Positions 41,438 to 50,953 are shown, counted from the first letter of the stretch. The stretch: 64,000 bases of DNA from Paenibacillus alginolyticus DSM 5050 = NBRC 15375 (GCF_000422905.1 NZ_AUGY01000010.1:98157-162156); one strand, 5' to 3'. Notes: generated by a model not told the origin, from the letters alone. Translations and numbers: made by a program.

Positions 41438-42499
41438 ATGGCATTGCTATCACTGGAAAATATTTCGGTTGCCTATGACCAGCAATATATTCTGCAAGAC
41501 TTCAACCTCAGTGTTGAAAAAGGAAGTCTGATCTCGCTGCTCGGTCCAAGTGGATGCGGGAAAACGACGACTTTGCGGCTAATCGCAGGATTCATAGAGG
41601 CAAAGGCGGGCAAATTTTCGCTAAACGGAAAAGATTATACGCACGTTCCCGTCAACAAACGGAACTTCGGATTCGTGTTTCAGAGCTATGCTTTGTTTCC
41701 GCACTTATCCATTTATGATAATGTAGCTTTCGGTCTGCGTCTTCGGAAAGTGAGCGGGGCAGAGATCGATCGGCGGGTCCGGAATATCCTGGATATCGTA
41801 AGCTTGTCCGGCTTCGAAAAGCGGTTTCCGAAGGAGCTCTCAGGCGGCCAAAGACAACGGGTTGCTATTGCCAGGGCGCTTGTGATCGAGCCGGAACTGC
41901 TGCTCTTCGACGAACCGCTAAGCAATTTGGATGCGAATCTGCGTATTAACATGCGTGTGGAGATCCGCCGCATTCAGCAGGAGCTTGGTATTACTACTGT
42001 CTATGTATCACATGATCAGGAAGAGTGCTTCTCTATCTCCGATCAAGTCGCGATTATGAATAAAGGCATCATTGAACAGTTGGGCGCTCCAGCGGCGATA
42101 TTTAAATATCCGAAAACGGAATTTGTGGCTCGGTTTATTGGCTTTACGAATTTTATTCATTTCGATTCGAGATTCGATGGAAACGATGAGATTGCGTTGA
42201 AGGTGAAAGACTATATGTTCGCTGTTACGAAGCATGCCAGCAAAGGAGAACAGCTGGGCAAGCAAGGGGCTATCCGCCCGGATGATGTCGTGATTGAAAA
42301 GCCTGATGAAATCGATGCAGGAGCGAATCGATTGGCAGGTCGTGTCAAGGTCAGCACCTTCCTTGGAAGAAGCTATCAATACGTTGTCGAGACGGAGCTG
42401 GGGAATTTCACAGTGAATAAAGAAATGGAGCTTCCATACCAGAATGGTCAAGAGGTCCGGCTTCTTTTTCCTAGCGAGAAATTAGTTCTAGTTGAGTAA
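41438..42499 (+). CDS. Pot-type ABC ATPase (PotA-like)
   Basis: 353 residues. ATPase domain (about 1-235) with Walker A GPSGCGKTT, Q-loop FGFVFQSYALFPHL, signature LSGGQRQR, Walker B LLLFDEPLSNLD and switch VSHDQEEC; C-terminal TOBE domain (about 275-353; GAIRPDDVVIEKP, GRVKVSTFLGRSYQYVVETE). ATG with ACGGAGGC upstream. Completes the importer. Confidence 0.95.
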   Translation: MALLSLENISVAYDQQYILQDFNLSVEKGSLISLLGPSGCGKTTTLRLIAGFIEAKAGKFSLNGKDYTHVPVNKRNFGFVFQSYALFPHLSIYDNVAFGLRLRKVSGAEIDRRVRNILDIVSLSGFEKRFPKELSGGQRQRVAIARALVIEPELLLFDEPLSNLDANLRINMRVEIRRIQQELGITTVYVSHDQEECFSISDQVAIMNKGIIEQLGAPAAIFKYPKTEFVARFIGFTNFIHFDSRFDGNDEIALKVKDYMFAVTKHASKGEQLGKQGAIRPDDVVIEKPDEIDAGANRLAGRVKVSTFLGRSYQYVVETELGNFTVNKEMELPYQNGQEVRLLFPSEKLVLVE

Positions 42500-42520
42500 T
42501 GTACTTGGAGGCGAAGGCAG

Positions 42521-44233
42521 ATGCGTGTAGATTTACTGATTGAGAATGTACGAATTTATAATAGTTATTTTAAAATATTTATCCAAGGCAATGCAGCGAT
42601 CTTGGATGGAAGGTTTCTATATATCGGGGAACGGGCTGCCGATAACTTCGAGGCGGCCGAGCATTTGGACGGACAAGGACGTTATATGATTCCCGGTCTC
42701 ATTGATATCCATCTGCATATCGAAAGCACGATGGTTACGCCGGAGACGTTCTCTTACGGACTCATTCGCAACGGTGTTACAACTATCGTTCCAGAACCTC
42801 ATGAGATCGCTAATGTCTTCGGACTTGATGGGGTAAAGGAATTCATTAAAGCTAGCCAGCACTGTGTAGCGGACATGTTCTATGCCATCCCGAGCTCGGT
42901 TCCTGCCACTTCGATGGAAACGACCGGAGGCGCGATTGAAATCGAGGATTTGGATGAACTGCTTCGTACAGAACGCATCATTTGTTTAGGCGAAATCATG
43001 AACTACGTAGATGTGATAACGGATCCCGATTGCAAAACGAACCATATTTTAAATCATATCCGCACTCATTATCCTCATCTGATTATTGAAGGTCATGTCC
43101 CGAAACTATTGGATCTGGACTTGCATCGAATGATCTATAGCGGGGTAGATTCCGATCATACACATCAATCGATCGAGGGCATGGAAGCTCGGATCGCTGC
43201 GGGGATGTTTATTGAAATTCAAGAAAAATCGATGACGCCTGAAGTGATGGCGTATTTAATGGAACATGAGGTATCTGAGCACTATTGCTTTGTAACCGAT
43301 GATGTGATGGCCGACTCCTTCGAGCGTCGGGGGCACTTGAATCACCTTGTTCGTAAAGCGATTGGCATGGGCATGAAGCCTGAGCAAGCCATTTATGCCA
43401 GCACACTTTCTCCAGCCAAAAGAATGCGGATGTATGATCGTGGCGTTATTGCGCCCGGTAAAATTGGCGATTTTCAACTGATATCCGATCTGGAGCAGCT
43501 GACGATCGATCAAGTGTACAAGCATGGCCGCAAGGTTTATGATGTAAACGAACCCTACGAACCAATCGTCCATCCACCCGCTTTTCCTGACCACTATTAT
43601 CAAAGCGTGCATATGTCGCCGTTAACTGATGCGGATTTCTCAGTGAGCGCAGAAATAGCGGATGGCTGGTATGCTTGCCGAGCAATGATGGTGAAAGATG
43701 GATCCACGTTTACAGAGGAGCAGCAGGTCGATGTAGAGGTTCGTCAAGGAAAGCTTAACTGGCAGGATAGCGGCTATGGACTTATCGCTACGTTTGAACG
43801 CTACGGAAAAAACGGGAATCGCGCTTTTGGTTTAATCGGCGGTGATACGATCAAGCGAGGAGCCATAGCAACGACTTATTCCCACGATAACCATAACATG
43901 CTTGTTGTCGGGCACAATCCCGTCGATATGATGATCGCTGTGAATGAGGTCATCAAGAATCAAGGGGGCTTTAGTGTTGCCCAGAACGGCGAGGTGATTG
44001 CAAGTCTTGAGCTGCCTGTCGGCGGTATTTTAACCGAAGTCCTTTTGGAGCAAGTCGCCAAGGAAGTTGAGCAGCTGCGCAAGGCTATGGAATCATTAGG
44101 CTACCGTCATTATAATCCGATCATGTCGATCAGTACGCATTCATTACCGGTTAGTCCAGCACTGAAAATAACGGATTATGGTTTAATTGATGTGAATGTA
44201 GGGAAAGTTGTGCCTTTAATCATACACAACTGA
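42521..44233 (+). CDS. Adenine deaminase (Ade family)
   Basis: 570 residues, close to the usual length. Converts adenine to hypoxanthine with release of ammonia. Amidohydrolase fold: metal site GLIDIHLHIESTMV (HxH), TTIVPEPHEIANVFG, the GHVPKL segment with metal His, VDSDHTH, CFVTDDVMADS with the metal Asp, and the C-terminal family-specific domain ending KITDYGLIDVNVGKVVPLII. ATG with TTGGAGGCGAAGG upstream, 21 bases after the ATPase gene. With nucleoside hydrolase it forms adenosine to adenine to hypoxanthine. Followed by a strong terminator. Confidence 0.92.
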   Translation: MRVDLLIENVRIYNSYFKIFIQGNAAILDGRFLYIGERAADNFEAAEHLDGQGRYMIPGLIDIHLHIESTMVTPETFSYGLIRNGVTTIVPEPHEIANVFGLDGVKEFIKASQHCVADMFYAIPSSVPATSMETTGGAIEIEDLDELLRTERIICLGEIMNYVDVITDPDCKTNHILNHIRTHYPHLIIEGHVPKLLDLDLHRMIYSGVDSDHTHQSIEGMEARIAAGMFIEIQEKSMTPEVMAYLMEHEVSEHYCFVTDDVMADSFERRGHLNHLVRKAIGMGMKPEQAIYASTLSPAKRMRMYDRGVIAPGKIGDFQLISDLEQLTIDQVYKHGRKVYDVNEPYEPIVHPPAFPDHYYQSVHMSPLTDADFSVSAEIADGWYACRAMMVKDGSTFTEEQQVDVEVRQGKLNWQDSGYGLIATFERYGKNGNRAFGLIGGDTIKRGAIATTYSHDNHNMLVVGHNPVDMMIAVNEVIKNQGGFSVAQNGEVIASLELPVGGILTEVLLEQVAKEVEQLRKAMESLGYRHYNPIMSISTHSLPVSPALKITDYGLIDVNVGKVVPLIIHN

Positions 44234-44273
44234 ACTTTCACGGATTCAGGGTGGAAGCTAATTGAAATCATAG

Positions 44274-44327
44274 AAAAAGGGGCTGTCTCAAGTAGATAAA
44301 TCTACTTGAGGATAGCCTCTTTTTAAA
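44274..44327 (+). terminator. Rho-independent terminator of the Pot/Ade operon
   Basis: AAAAAGGGGCT and TCTCAAGTAGA pair with TCTACTTGAG and AGCCTCTTTTT; tight AT loop and T-run. Confidence 0.92.
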
Positions 44328-44398
44328 TGATTTTAGCAAAAATATCTGCACTTTCGTAGTTATTTCGGGAAGTTTTTATAATACTTTAGAACTATATA

Positions 44399-44427
44399 TT
44401 GTGTGTTTATTTATAGTCCATTATAAT
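44399..44427 (+). promoter_or_regulatory. Probable promoter of the GGDEF-EAL gene
   Basis: TTGTGT (44399-44404) and a perfect TATAAT (44422-44427) are 17 bases apart, about 25 bases before the riboswitch aptamer. Confidence 0.6.
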
Positions 44428-44451
44428 CAAATGAGATAAATACATATATGA

Positions 44452-44537
44452 ATACCGTTAAAGGCAAACCCGCAGAAATCCGGGGACGCAAAACTAAAGG
44501 GGCTATAGGGCAATGCGCCACGCCAGCCAGTTGCCGT
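44452..44537 (+). ncRNA. c-di-GMP-I (GEMM-I) riboswitch aptamer
   Basis: Contains AAAGGCAAACCCG, a GAAA-loop stem, the core GGGGACGCAAAACTAAAGG, and the 3' part GCCAGCCAGTTGCCG: the GEMM-I layout. It precedes a terminator and a gene for a GGDEF-EAL protein that should make or degrade c-di-GMP, so feedback control is likely. Confidence 0.9.
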
Positions 44538-44540
44538 AAA

Positions 44541-44577
44541 AGAAAGCCACTCTCCTAAGCTGATGTGGTTTTTTTTG
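44541..44577 (+). terminator. Riboswitch expression-platform terminator
   Basis: AAAGCCAC pairs with GTGG(TTT), followed by eight T, directly after the aptamer. Confidence 0.8.
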
Positions 44578-44652
44578 AACGGAGATAATTGGCAGCTATT
44601 CAACCTAAGGACTATTGCTTAAAGAAATTCATCATTGGAGGTTGATGTTGCC

Positions 44653-47046
44653 ATGTCGCTTCGCCGGAAAATCATCATTTACGTTGGGATGACCACGCTT
44701 TGCATGCTTTCACTTCTATACTTCATTTCAGAGAGAGCTCTTTTGCGCAATTATGAGCAGATGGAGCTTGAAAGTTTGCGTGAAAACATGAAGCAAAACC
44801 TTCTTTCTTATTTTGATGAGTATACAAATCTTGGTGCAATTGCGATTAATTATGCGGGCTGGGACGATACATACAACTTTATCGATAGGCCGACGATTCC
44901 TACTGCTACTGATCCTTATCTCACGGTCAATTATACGGATTCATTATTTATGTCAAGTCGTCTTAATATAACACTTCTGATGAATAACCAAAAACAAGTT
45001 TACTTCGGAAAAGCTTACGATTATGGCAATAGCCACCCACTTAGCTATCCGAGTACATTCATCCATACACTACAGACAAAGTATGCTTCTTTCCTTGAAC
45101 AGTCGGACGCCTCTTCCCGGAAGATGGGGTTATTGATGGTTGATAAGCAGCCGCTGATCGCAACCTCATACCCGATTTTAACGAGCAACAATGAAGGACC
45201 CGTTCACGGAACCTTGGTTTTCGCTCGTTTCTTGGACTCGAATTACGTTCAGTATATTTCCGAAAAAACAGACATGCCTTTAAGTATATCTATTGTGGAT
45301 CCATCTTTTACTCCTCCTGCTCAAGCTTCAACTGTAAACGTTTCGGGAAACGCTGTGCCGTTTTGGACCGTGTCCGATAAAACAACGATCACAGGCTTCT
45401 CATTGCTTTCTGACGTCAATAATAAACCCGCCGTTCTCCTGAAGTTCGTGAAGTCGAGAGAATTATACAAGGAAGCTCAGAGAAGTGTCCTATTTTACTT
45501 GTTCTATTTCGGGCTTTCCGGTTTGATATTCTTTTTCATTATTAGCTGCGTTCTTCAGCGAACGATATTTGCTAGATTGAACCAAACGATCAATGGGATG
45601 AATGTGATCAAAACGAAACAAGATTTTTCGATACGCATTCAGGAAACCGGCAAAGACGAGATTACACAGCTCGTGAAATCGTTTAACCACATGATGACGT
45701 CGCTCGAACAATCACAAAACGAAATTCAATATCAAGCGAATCATGATAATTTAACCGGTCTGAACAATCGGAAAGCTTTTTTCGAGTATCTTGAGAAAAT
45801 CATTACACAAAACGATCAGCTTCCATTCCGCTTTGCTGTAATCTTCATCGACTTGGATCGCTTTAAGCTAATCAATGATACGATGGGACATCATACGGGA
45901 GACTTGCTGCTGATTGAGGTTGCCGGGAGATTAGGGCTCTGTATGAAGGATGATGAATTCCTTTGCCGATTGGGGGGCGACGAATTTTGCATTGTTTCCC
46001 ATTACGAACACGACTTCAACCAAATTGAATACTTGGCGAAGGTTATCAAAGAGGCGATTAATGTGACCTACGATCTAGGTGGCTATCGTGCCACGATTTC
46101 AGCCAGTATCGGAATAAGCCTTTATCCTGATCATGGAAAGGATTCGGAAAGCCTGCTTCATCATTCCGATGTGGCTATGTTGGATGTCAAAGAATCAGGC
46201 AAAAATAATTACCGCTTGTACTCGGAATCGATTGAAGCCATTCGGACCAGAAGGATGCTCTTAGAGCAATACTTGAAATGTGCGATTGACAACGACGAGC
46301 TTACTCTTCATTACCAGCCGAAATTGGATTTGGCACTGAATAAAATTGTCGGGGTGGAAGCGCTGCTCAGGTGGACGAACAGACAACTCGGCCATGTATC
46401 TCCTTATGAATTTATTCCCATTGCTGAGTGTTCTGGAATCATTAATGAGATAGGTGAATGGATTATGCGATCGGCATGTCAGCAATTCAACGCATGGCGA
46501 AAGCAAACTGCAGACCTATCTCTTATCGTTGCCATCAATATTTCGGGTGTCCAACTGCTGCAGCCAAACTTTCTTGACCGAATTCGCAGGTTGTTCGCCG
46601 AAGAAGAGGTCGATCCATGCCATTTCGAGCTGGAAGTGACGGAAAGTTTTGCAATCGAAAACTTTGATGAAGTGATTAACATATTGATCGAATTGCGTAA
46701 TCTAGGTTTTATGATCTCTATTGACGACTTTGGAGCAGGCTATTCTTCAATGAAATATGTATGCCAACTCCCCATACAATGTATGAAGCTTGATAAAACG
46801 TTGATCGATCAACTGGCAGATAACATTCGAAGTCAAGTTGTCGTATCGTCGTTGATCGAAATGGCTCACCGACTTCAGTTAACCGTAGTGGCGGAAGGAG
46901 TTGAGCTGCCGGAGCAGTTTCGTATTCTCCAAACATACCGGTGCGATCAGATTCAAGGATTTCTCATCAGTAAACCGGTGCCGGCCGGCAGAATCATAGA
47001 GATGTTGAATTCTTCTGATTTGTTTCAGGTACCCGAAACAAAATGA
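44653..47046 (+). CDS. CHASE4-HAMP-GGDEF-EAL cyclic-di-GMP enzyme
   Basis: 797 residues. Two membrane segments (about 8-27 and 280-303) flank an extracytoplasmic CHASE4-type sensor (NYAGWDDTYNFID); then HAMP (about 305-360), GGDEF (about 365-530) and EAL (about 540-790). GGDEF is intact (CRLGGDEFCIV); the inhibitory RxxD site is absent (KDDE at that place). EAL motifs are complete: GVEALLRW, NISGVQLL, ELEVTESF, SIDDFGAGYSSMKY, KLDKTLI, VVAEGVELPEQ. So both cyclase and phosphodiesterase activity are possible. ATG 44653 is chosen over TTG 44635, which overlaps GGAGG. Controlled by an upstream c-di-GMP-I riboswitch. Confidence 0.93.
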   Translation: MSLRRKIIIYVGMTTLCMLSLLYFISERALLRNYEQMELESLRENMKQNLLSYFDEYTNLGAIAINYAGWDDTYNFIDRPTIPTATDPYLTVNYTDSLFMSSRLNITLLMNNQKQVYFGKAYDYGNSHPLSYPSTFIHTLQTKYASFLEQSDASSRKMGLLMVDKQPLIATSYPILTSNNEGPVHGTLVFARFLDSNYVQYISEKTDMPLSISIVDPSFTPPAQASTVNVSGNAVPFWTVSDKTTITGFSLLSDVNNKPAVLLKFVKSRELYKEAQRSVLFYLFYFGLSGLIFFFIISCVLQRTIFARLNQTINGMNVIKTKQDFSIRIQETGKDEITQLVKSFNHMMTSLEQSQNEIQYQANHDNLTGLNNRKAFFEYLEKIITQNDQLPFRFAVIFIDLDRFKLINDTMGHHTGDLLLIEVAGRLGLCMKDDEFLCRLGGDEFCIVSHYEHDFNQIEYLAKVIKEAINVTYDLGGYRATISASIGISLYPDHGKDSESLLHHSDVAMLDVKESGKNNYRLYSESIEAIRTRRMLLEQYLKCAIDNDELTLHYQPKLDLALNKIVGVEALLRWTNRQLGHVSPYEFIPIAECSGIINEIGEWIMRSACQQFNAWRKQTADLSLIVAINISGVQLLQPNFLDRIRRLFAEEEVDPCHFELEVTESFAIENFDEVINILIELRNLGFMISIDDFGAGYSSMKYVCQLPIQCMKLDKTLIDQLADNIRSQVVVSSLIEMAHRLQLTVVAEGVELPEQFRILQTYRCDQIQGFLISKPVPAGRIIEMLNSSDLFQVPETK

Positions 47047-47078
47047 CATATGTAAATACATTATAAGATCAATTGAAT

Positions 47079-47127
47079 AAGTTGAGTCAGGGATGCTGTG
47101 CGGAATCTGGCTTGACTTTTTTTGTGA
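47079..47127 (+). terminator. Rho-independent terminator after the GGDEF-EAL gene
   Basis: AAGT-GAG-CAG pairs with CTG-CT-GACTT, followed by seven T. Confidence 0.75.
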
Positions 47128-47249
47128 TTTGATAACCATCTATCGCTTAGGATATGAGGCCCAGCCTGCAATTTTATATAGTAGTTTATTATGTCGAAAC
47201 ATGGCCTAAATGACGCGATTATAAATTATTGAATGATCTAAATGACATG

Positions 47250-47278
47250 TACAATATGTTAGCGATATATTGTATAAT
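47250..47278 (+). promoter_or_regulatory. Probable -10 element inside an inverted repeat
   Basis: TATAAT at 47273-47278; TACAATAT (47250-47257) and ATATTGTA (47267-47274) form an inverted repeat overlapping it. No good -35 box is seen, so an activator may be needed. The rest of 47128-47380 is unassigned. Confidence 0.4.
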
Positions 47279-47380
47279 ACAAATGGCAAGTCAATCCATT
47301 CGAAGCCGAATACACAATCGCTTTACTATAATTGGGTGGAATGAGCGCAATCTCGTTGGTTAATTATTACCATAAAAGAA

Positions 47381-47444
47381 ATGTCTGTCCCCTTAGGGAA
47401 TTGAAGAGACAGTTATGCTTACTTAAACTAAGGGGGATAGACAT
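47381..47444 (+). promoter_or_regulatory. Long hairpin covering the ribosome binding site of the sensor kinase gene
   Basis: ATGTCTGTCCCCTTAG (47381-47396) pairs with CTAAGGGGGATAGACAT (47428-47444), one bulge. The right arm contains the ribosome binding site AGGGGGAT and ends two bases before the ATG at 47447, so folding would hide the start. Confidence 0.65.
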
Positions 47445-47446
47445 GC

Positions 47447-49180
47447 ATGAAGCTGCACAAAAAATTAATGATCGTATATTTGGTAACCATTCTGCTTCCG
47501 ATTGTAGGGTTAACGAATTACTTCCTTAATCAAATGTCAGACCTCATTATCCGGTACGTATCTGATTCTTATCAAAAGATCCTAGTCCAATCCAATAACG
47601 GCATTTACTACAATATCCGCTTCTATGAAAGCATTCTTGACAATTTAACGGTGTCGGAGTCCGTTCAAAACGTGCTTTCGGAACCCGATGTATACCGGGA
47701 AAAAGGCATTATTATCATGAATCGGGAAATCTCTCGTGCGGTCCGGTTTATTCAAGCCTATCAGGCGACCGATGTCGAGAGCATCGAATTTTTCTCCACA
47801 TCACCGGATGTTATGTCCGATGGCGTATACCTTTTTCCAGTAGATAGGCTTCGAAAGGTTCTCGGCTTGAATGAGATACCGGACTCGAAGTTTTGGATTC
47901 TTGAACAATATGACGGTAAATATTATTATGCGTTGGTACGGCCGATTTACAGTATCGGGGAGTTTAAGAAAATTGGTTACATCAAGCTAACGATCCAAAT
48001 CCCTTCTGTGACGTATGTACAGGAAACGAGGGGCAGCAAAGCAGTAGACGCAAGTGGAAGCTTAATCATTGCAGACAGTAAGGGAACCATCATGTTTAAC
48101 CCTGACACCGATCAACTTGGCAAGCCGCTTCCACAGGAAATCGTCGAACGGACGAGTGCGGATCGAAGCTCAGAGTCCGAGCTGAACCTACATATACAAG
48201 GAACCGACTATGTCATGTGGTACCGCAAGCTCCAGAATGTGGACTGGACGATGTACCTTCTTGTACCCAAAGCGTCGATTCAATCCAAAGTGAATGAAAT
48301 TCGCCAAACGATTGTGACAGTCAGCATCATTTGCATGATTATTTTCTCTTTTCTAACCTTGCTAATAACCCGTCAACTGACCCGCGGGATCCGACGTCTC
48401 CACGCCAAAGTATCCCGGGTAGGCAGAGGGGTGCTCTCTACGAGCCGCAGAGTCCGTGTTAAAGGCGATGAGATCGATGAACTAGATCGAAATTTTGATA
48501 ATATGCTCGATAATTTGCGAGACCTCATTCACCAAAACTATGTGGAGAAGCTGGAAAGAAGGGAAATGGAACTCAATTTTTTACAAGCTCAGATTAATCC
48601 TCATTTCCTATACAATACACTGGATGCAATCAAGAACGAGATAGACATGGACGAGAAGCAGACAGCCATAGGCATGGTCATCGCACTAGCAGACCTTTTT
48701 CGAATCTCGGTATCCAAGGGAAGTAACACCATCCTTTTCGAACAAGAAATTGATCACGCCAACTGTTATTTAAAGATTCTAGAAATCCGTTTCGGTGCTC
48801 GTCATACGATCGAATGGCAAATAGATCAGCGGATACCAAGTCTCTATACCTTGAAAATTATCCTTCAGCCTCTCCTGGAAAATGCGATCCAGCATGGGTT
48901 GAAGGGGATGGCAAGAGGCTCTGTGACCGTGATAGGCGAACTGACGGAGCAAGCTGTCATCGTGACCGTTCGTGACAATGGTGTGGGGATGACGAAGGCA
49001 CAAGCAGAAACGTTGCTAAGTGATCATTCACCCAGCAAGGGCATCGGATTGTACAATGTGAACAGTCGAATTCGGATGTATTTCGGCAGCGAGTATGGCT
49101 TGTCAATTAAGTCGGAGCTGGGGAAAGGGACGGATGTTGTATTAACGCTGCCAGTGCTTGAGGAGGTTGAACATGTATAA
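47447..49180 (+). CDS. YesM-like sensor histidine kinase
   Basis: 577 residues. Seen: two membrane segments (about 7-27 and 285-307) around an extracytoplasmic dCache-like sensor, HAMP (about 310-365), then His_kinase with the phospho-acceptor His in LQAQINPHFLYNTLDAIKNE, and HATPase_c with LENAIQHGLKG, VRDNGVGM and GIGLYNVNSRI. This family senses polysaccharide breakdown products in Paenibacillus and Bacillus and phosphorylates the regulator encoded next. Eight-base overlap with that gene. Its start lies in a predicted hairpin. Confidence 0.94.
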   Translation: MKLHKKLMIVYLVTILLPIVGLTNYFLNQMSDLIIRYVSDSYQKILVQSNNGIYYNIRFYESILDNLTVSESVQNVLSEPDVYREKGIIIMNREISRAVRFIQAYQATDVESIEFFSTSPDVMSDGVYLFPVDRLRKVLGLNEIPDSKFWILEQYDGKYYYALVRPIYSIGEFKKIGYIKLTIQIPSVTYVQETRGSKAVDASGSLIIADSKGTIMFNPDTDQLGKPLPQEIVERTSADRSSESELNLHIQGTDYVMWYRKLQNVDWTMYLLVPKASIQSKVNEIRQTIVTVSIICMIIFSFLTLLITRQLTRGIRRLHAKVSRVGRGVLSTSRRVRVKGDEIDELDRNFDNMLDNLRDLIHQNYVEKLERREMELNFLQAQINPHFLYNTLDAIKNEIDMDEKQTAIGMVIALADLFRISVSKGSNTILFEQEIDHANCYLKILEIRFGARHTIEWQIDQRIPSLYTLKIILQPLLENAIQHGLKGMARGSVTVIGELTEQAVIVTVRDNGVGMTKAQAETLLSDHSPSKGIGLYNVNSRIRMYFGSEYGLSIKSELGKGTDVVLTLPVLEEVEHV

Positions 49181-50795
49181 GCTGCTTATTGTGGAGGACG
49201 AATTATCAACACGCAAGTGGTTCACTAAGGTTATTAATTGGGAGCAAAATGGTTTTGAAGTTATTGCGATTGTGGAAGATGGACAGCAAGCATGGGAAAT
49301 CCTGAAGGATCGTCCTGAAGTGGACGTGGTGATGACCGATATACGGATGCCTTACATGGATGGTTTGGAACTAACGGAGCGCATCCGATCGCTGCCGGGT
49401 GAGCCTGTGGAAATTGTCATTCTTAGCGGTTTTGGGGAATTCGATTATGCACAGCAGGCCATTAAGCTTGACGTGCGTGATTATTTGCTGAAGCCGGTGA
49501 CCAAAGAGCAATTAACAGAAGTATTCGAGGTCATTGCGCGAAGATTGGATGAGCGGCATTTGCAATCGACGAAAATCCAATATGCGAATCAAATGCAGAA
49601 GGAGAAGGCATTGCTCCAAAAAGCGCAAATGTATGAGCGCTGGCTGACACGTAAAGACATCATGATCTCTCCAGAGCGTTGGTTCAATCCATTTGACGCT
49701 CAATTAGACATCGTGAATGGCTCATTTCTTATGCTTGTCGCGGAATTCGATGATTACGCTAAGTTCACCGATCATTATAACGATGAAGATCAGAAGCTAT
49801 GCCGTTTCATCGTTCATAATATCTTGGATGAAATTTCTCACAAGTACGGAGCGGTGGATTCTGTGCTGTTGCCGCCGAACCGTTACGTTTTTCTCCTTGA
49901 AGCAGGACCAGAAAGTGAGATCGATAACAAAGGACTTCTAGCAGGCCAAGCTTTCCAAGAGGGTTTAAACAATTATTTGCGGTTATTTAGCGTTCAACTT
50001 TCAGTGGGATGCAGTCAACGGTTCGAGGGTATTTCCAATGTTCCTGAGGCCTATGAGCAAGCGTTCAAGGCGCTTAGGTGTAAATTTTTCACGGGTAAAG
50101 GGTCTGTCAATCTATATCATCCATCACCGCAAGGACAAAGCGAAGGCTTCTACCCGACTGAGCTTGAAAAAAAACTCATTATCGCCTTCAAGCATGGTGA
50201 CGAGCAAGGGGGTTATGGACTCTTTACTGAATTTCTGCGGAGCTTGTGCAGCAGCGGGGAATCGGAGGATGCCATACGATTCATTGTGGGCGAAATGCTC
50301 GTTAATCTGTTTCGTCAGCTGAGGGAAGTTAAATCACTTCCTGTGATAAGTGAAGTCATGGAAATGTTTATTGAGGAAATCCGTTGTCAGGAAACGTATG
50401 CTGAGCTTGCCGAGAAGGCGAAAGAGTTGATTCAGTTTATGCTGCAATCGATCGCAATCGAAGCCCTTGCTCTGTCGCCGGTCTCCAAAGGCATTGAATA
50501 CATGAAGATCAAGCTGTCTCGGGATATTTCCCTTCATGAAGTCGCTGAATATGTGGGGATCAGTGCTTCTTATTTCAGCACCTTATTTAAGCAAGAGAAG
50601 GGTTATAACTTCGTGGATTTTCTCGTTCGGCTTCGCATGGAGAAGAGCTTGGAACTTCTTGAAGGAACGGCATTAACCGTCGCTCAAGTTGGGAATGAGG
50701 TCGGATACCAAAGTTACCGCTATTTTACAAAGGTATTCAAAGATTACTACGAGATGACGCCGACGCAGTTCAGGGAACGGCTCAAGATGAAGTGA
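49173..50795 (+). CDS. YesN-like response regulator with AraC-type DNA-binding domain
   Basis: 540 residues. Receiver domain (1-120) with LLIVEDELSTRKWF, phospho-acceptor Asp in VVMTDIRMPYMDG and Lys in YLLKPVTKEQL; a middle region (about 150-420); C-terminal AraC helix-turn-helix pair (about 435-540) with ISLHEVAEYVGISASYFSTL and GNEVGYQSYRYFTKVFKDYY. ATG 49173 with GAGGAGGTT upstream; overlaps the kinase gene. Likely activates the importer and enzyme genes downstream. Confidence 0.94.
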   Translation: MYKLLIVEDELSTRKWFTKVINWEQNGFEVIAIVEDGQQAWEILKDRPEVDVVMTDIRMPYMDGLELTERIRSLPGEPVEIVILSGFGEFDYAQQAIKLDVRDYLLKPVTKEQLTEVFEVIARRLDERHLQSTKIQYANQMQKEKALLQKAQMYERWLTRKDIMISPERWFNPFDAQLDIVNGSFLMLVAEFDDYAKFTDHYNDEDQKLCRFIVHNILDEISHKYGAVDSVLLPPNRYVFLLEAGPESEIDNKGLLAGQAFQEGLNNYLRLFSVQLSVGCSQRFEGISNVPEAYEQAFKALRCKFFTGKGSVNLYHPSPQGQSEGFYPTELEKKLIIAFKHGDEQGGYGLFTEFLRSLCSSGESEDAIRFIVGEMLVNLFRQLREVKSLPVISEVMEMFIEEIRCQETYAELAEKAKELIQFMLQSIAIEALALSPVSKGIEYMKIKLSRDISLHEVAEYVGISASYFSTLFKQEKGYNFVDFLVRLRMEKSLELLEGTALTVAQVGNEVGYQSYRYFTKVFKDYYEMTPTQFRERLKMK

Positions 50796-50889
50796 AAATA
50801 AGATAAAGTGAGAAACAAAAAACATGACAATTCCAAAGAAAGTGATACCTGATCATAAATATTTGGACTACCGAGTGGGCATTCATATC

Positions 50890-50898
50890 TGATATAAT
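50890..50898 (+). promoter_or_regulatory. Extended -10 promoter of the importer operon
   Basis: TGATATAAT (TGn plus perfect TATAAT). No -35 box at the right distance, as expected for a promoter helped by an AraC-type activator. Confidence 0.5.
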
Positions 50899-50953
50899 GA
50901 ATATAACAAATGAAACCTATGAATAAGTCCAATAAGGAGGTAAAACGCTTACA

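Noticed and set aside
47332..47529. 65-codon open frame upstream of the YesM-like gene
   Set aside because: Composed of the inverted-repeat leader and the start of the kinase gene in another frame; no ribosome binding site.
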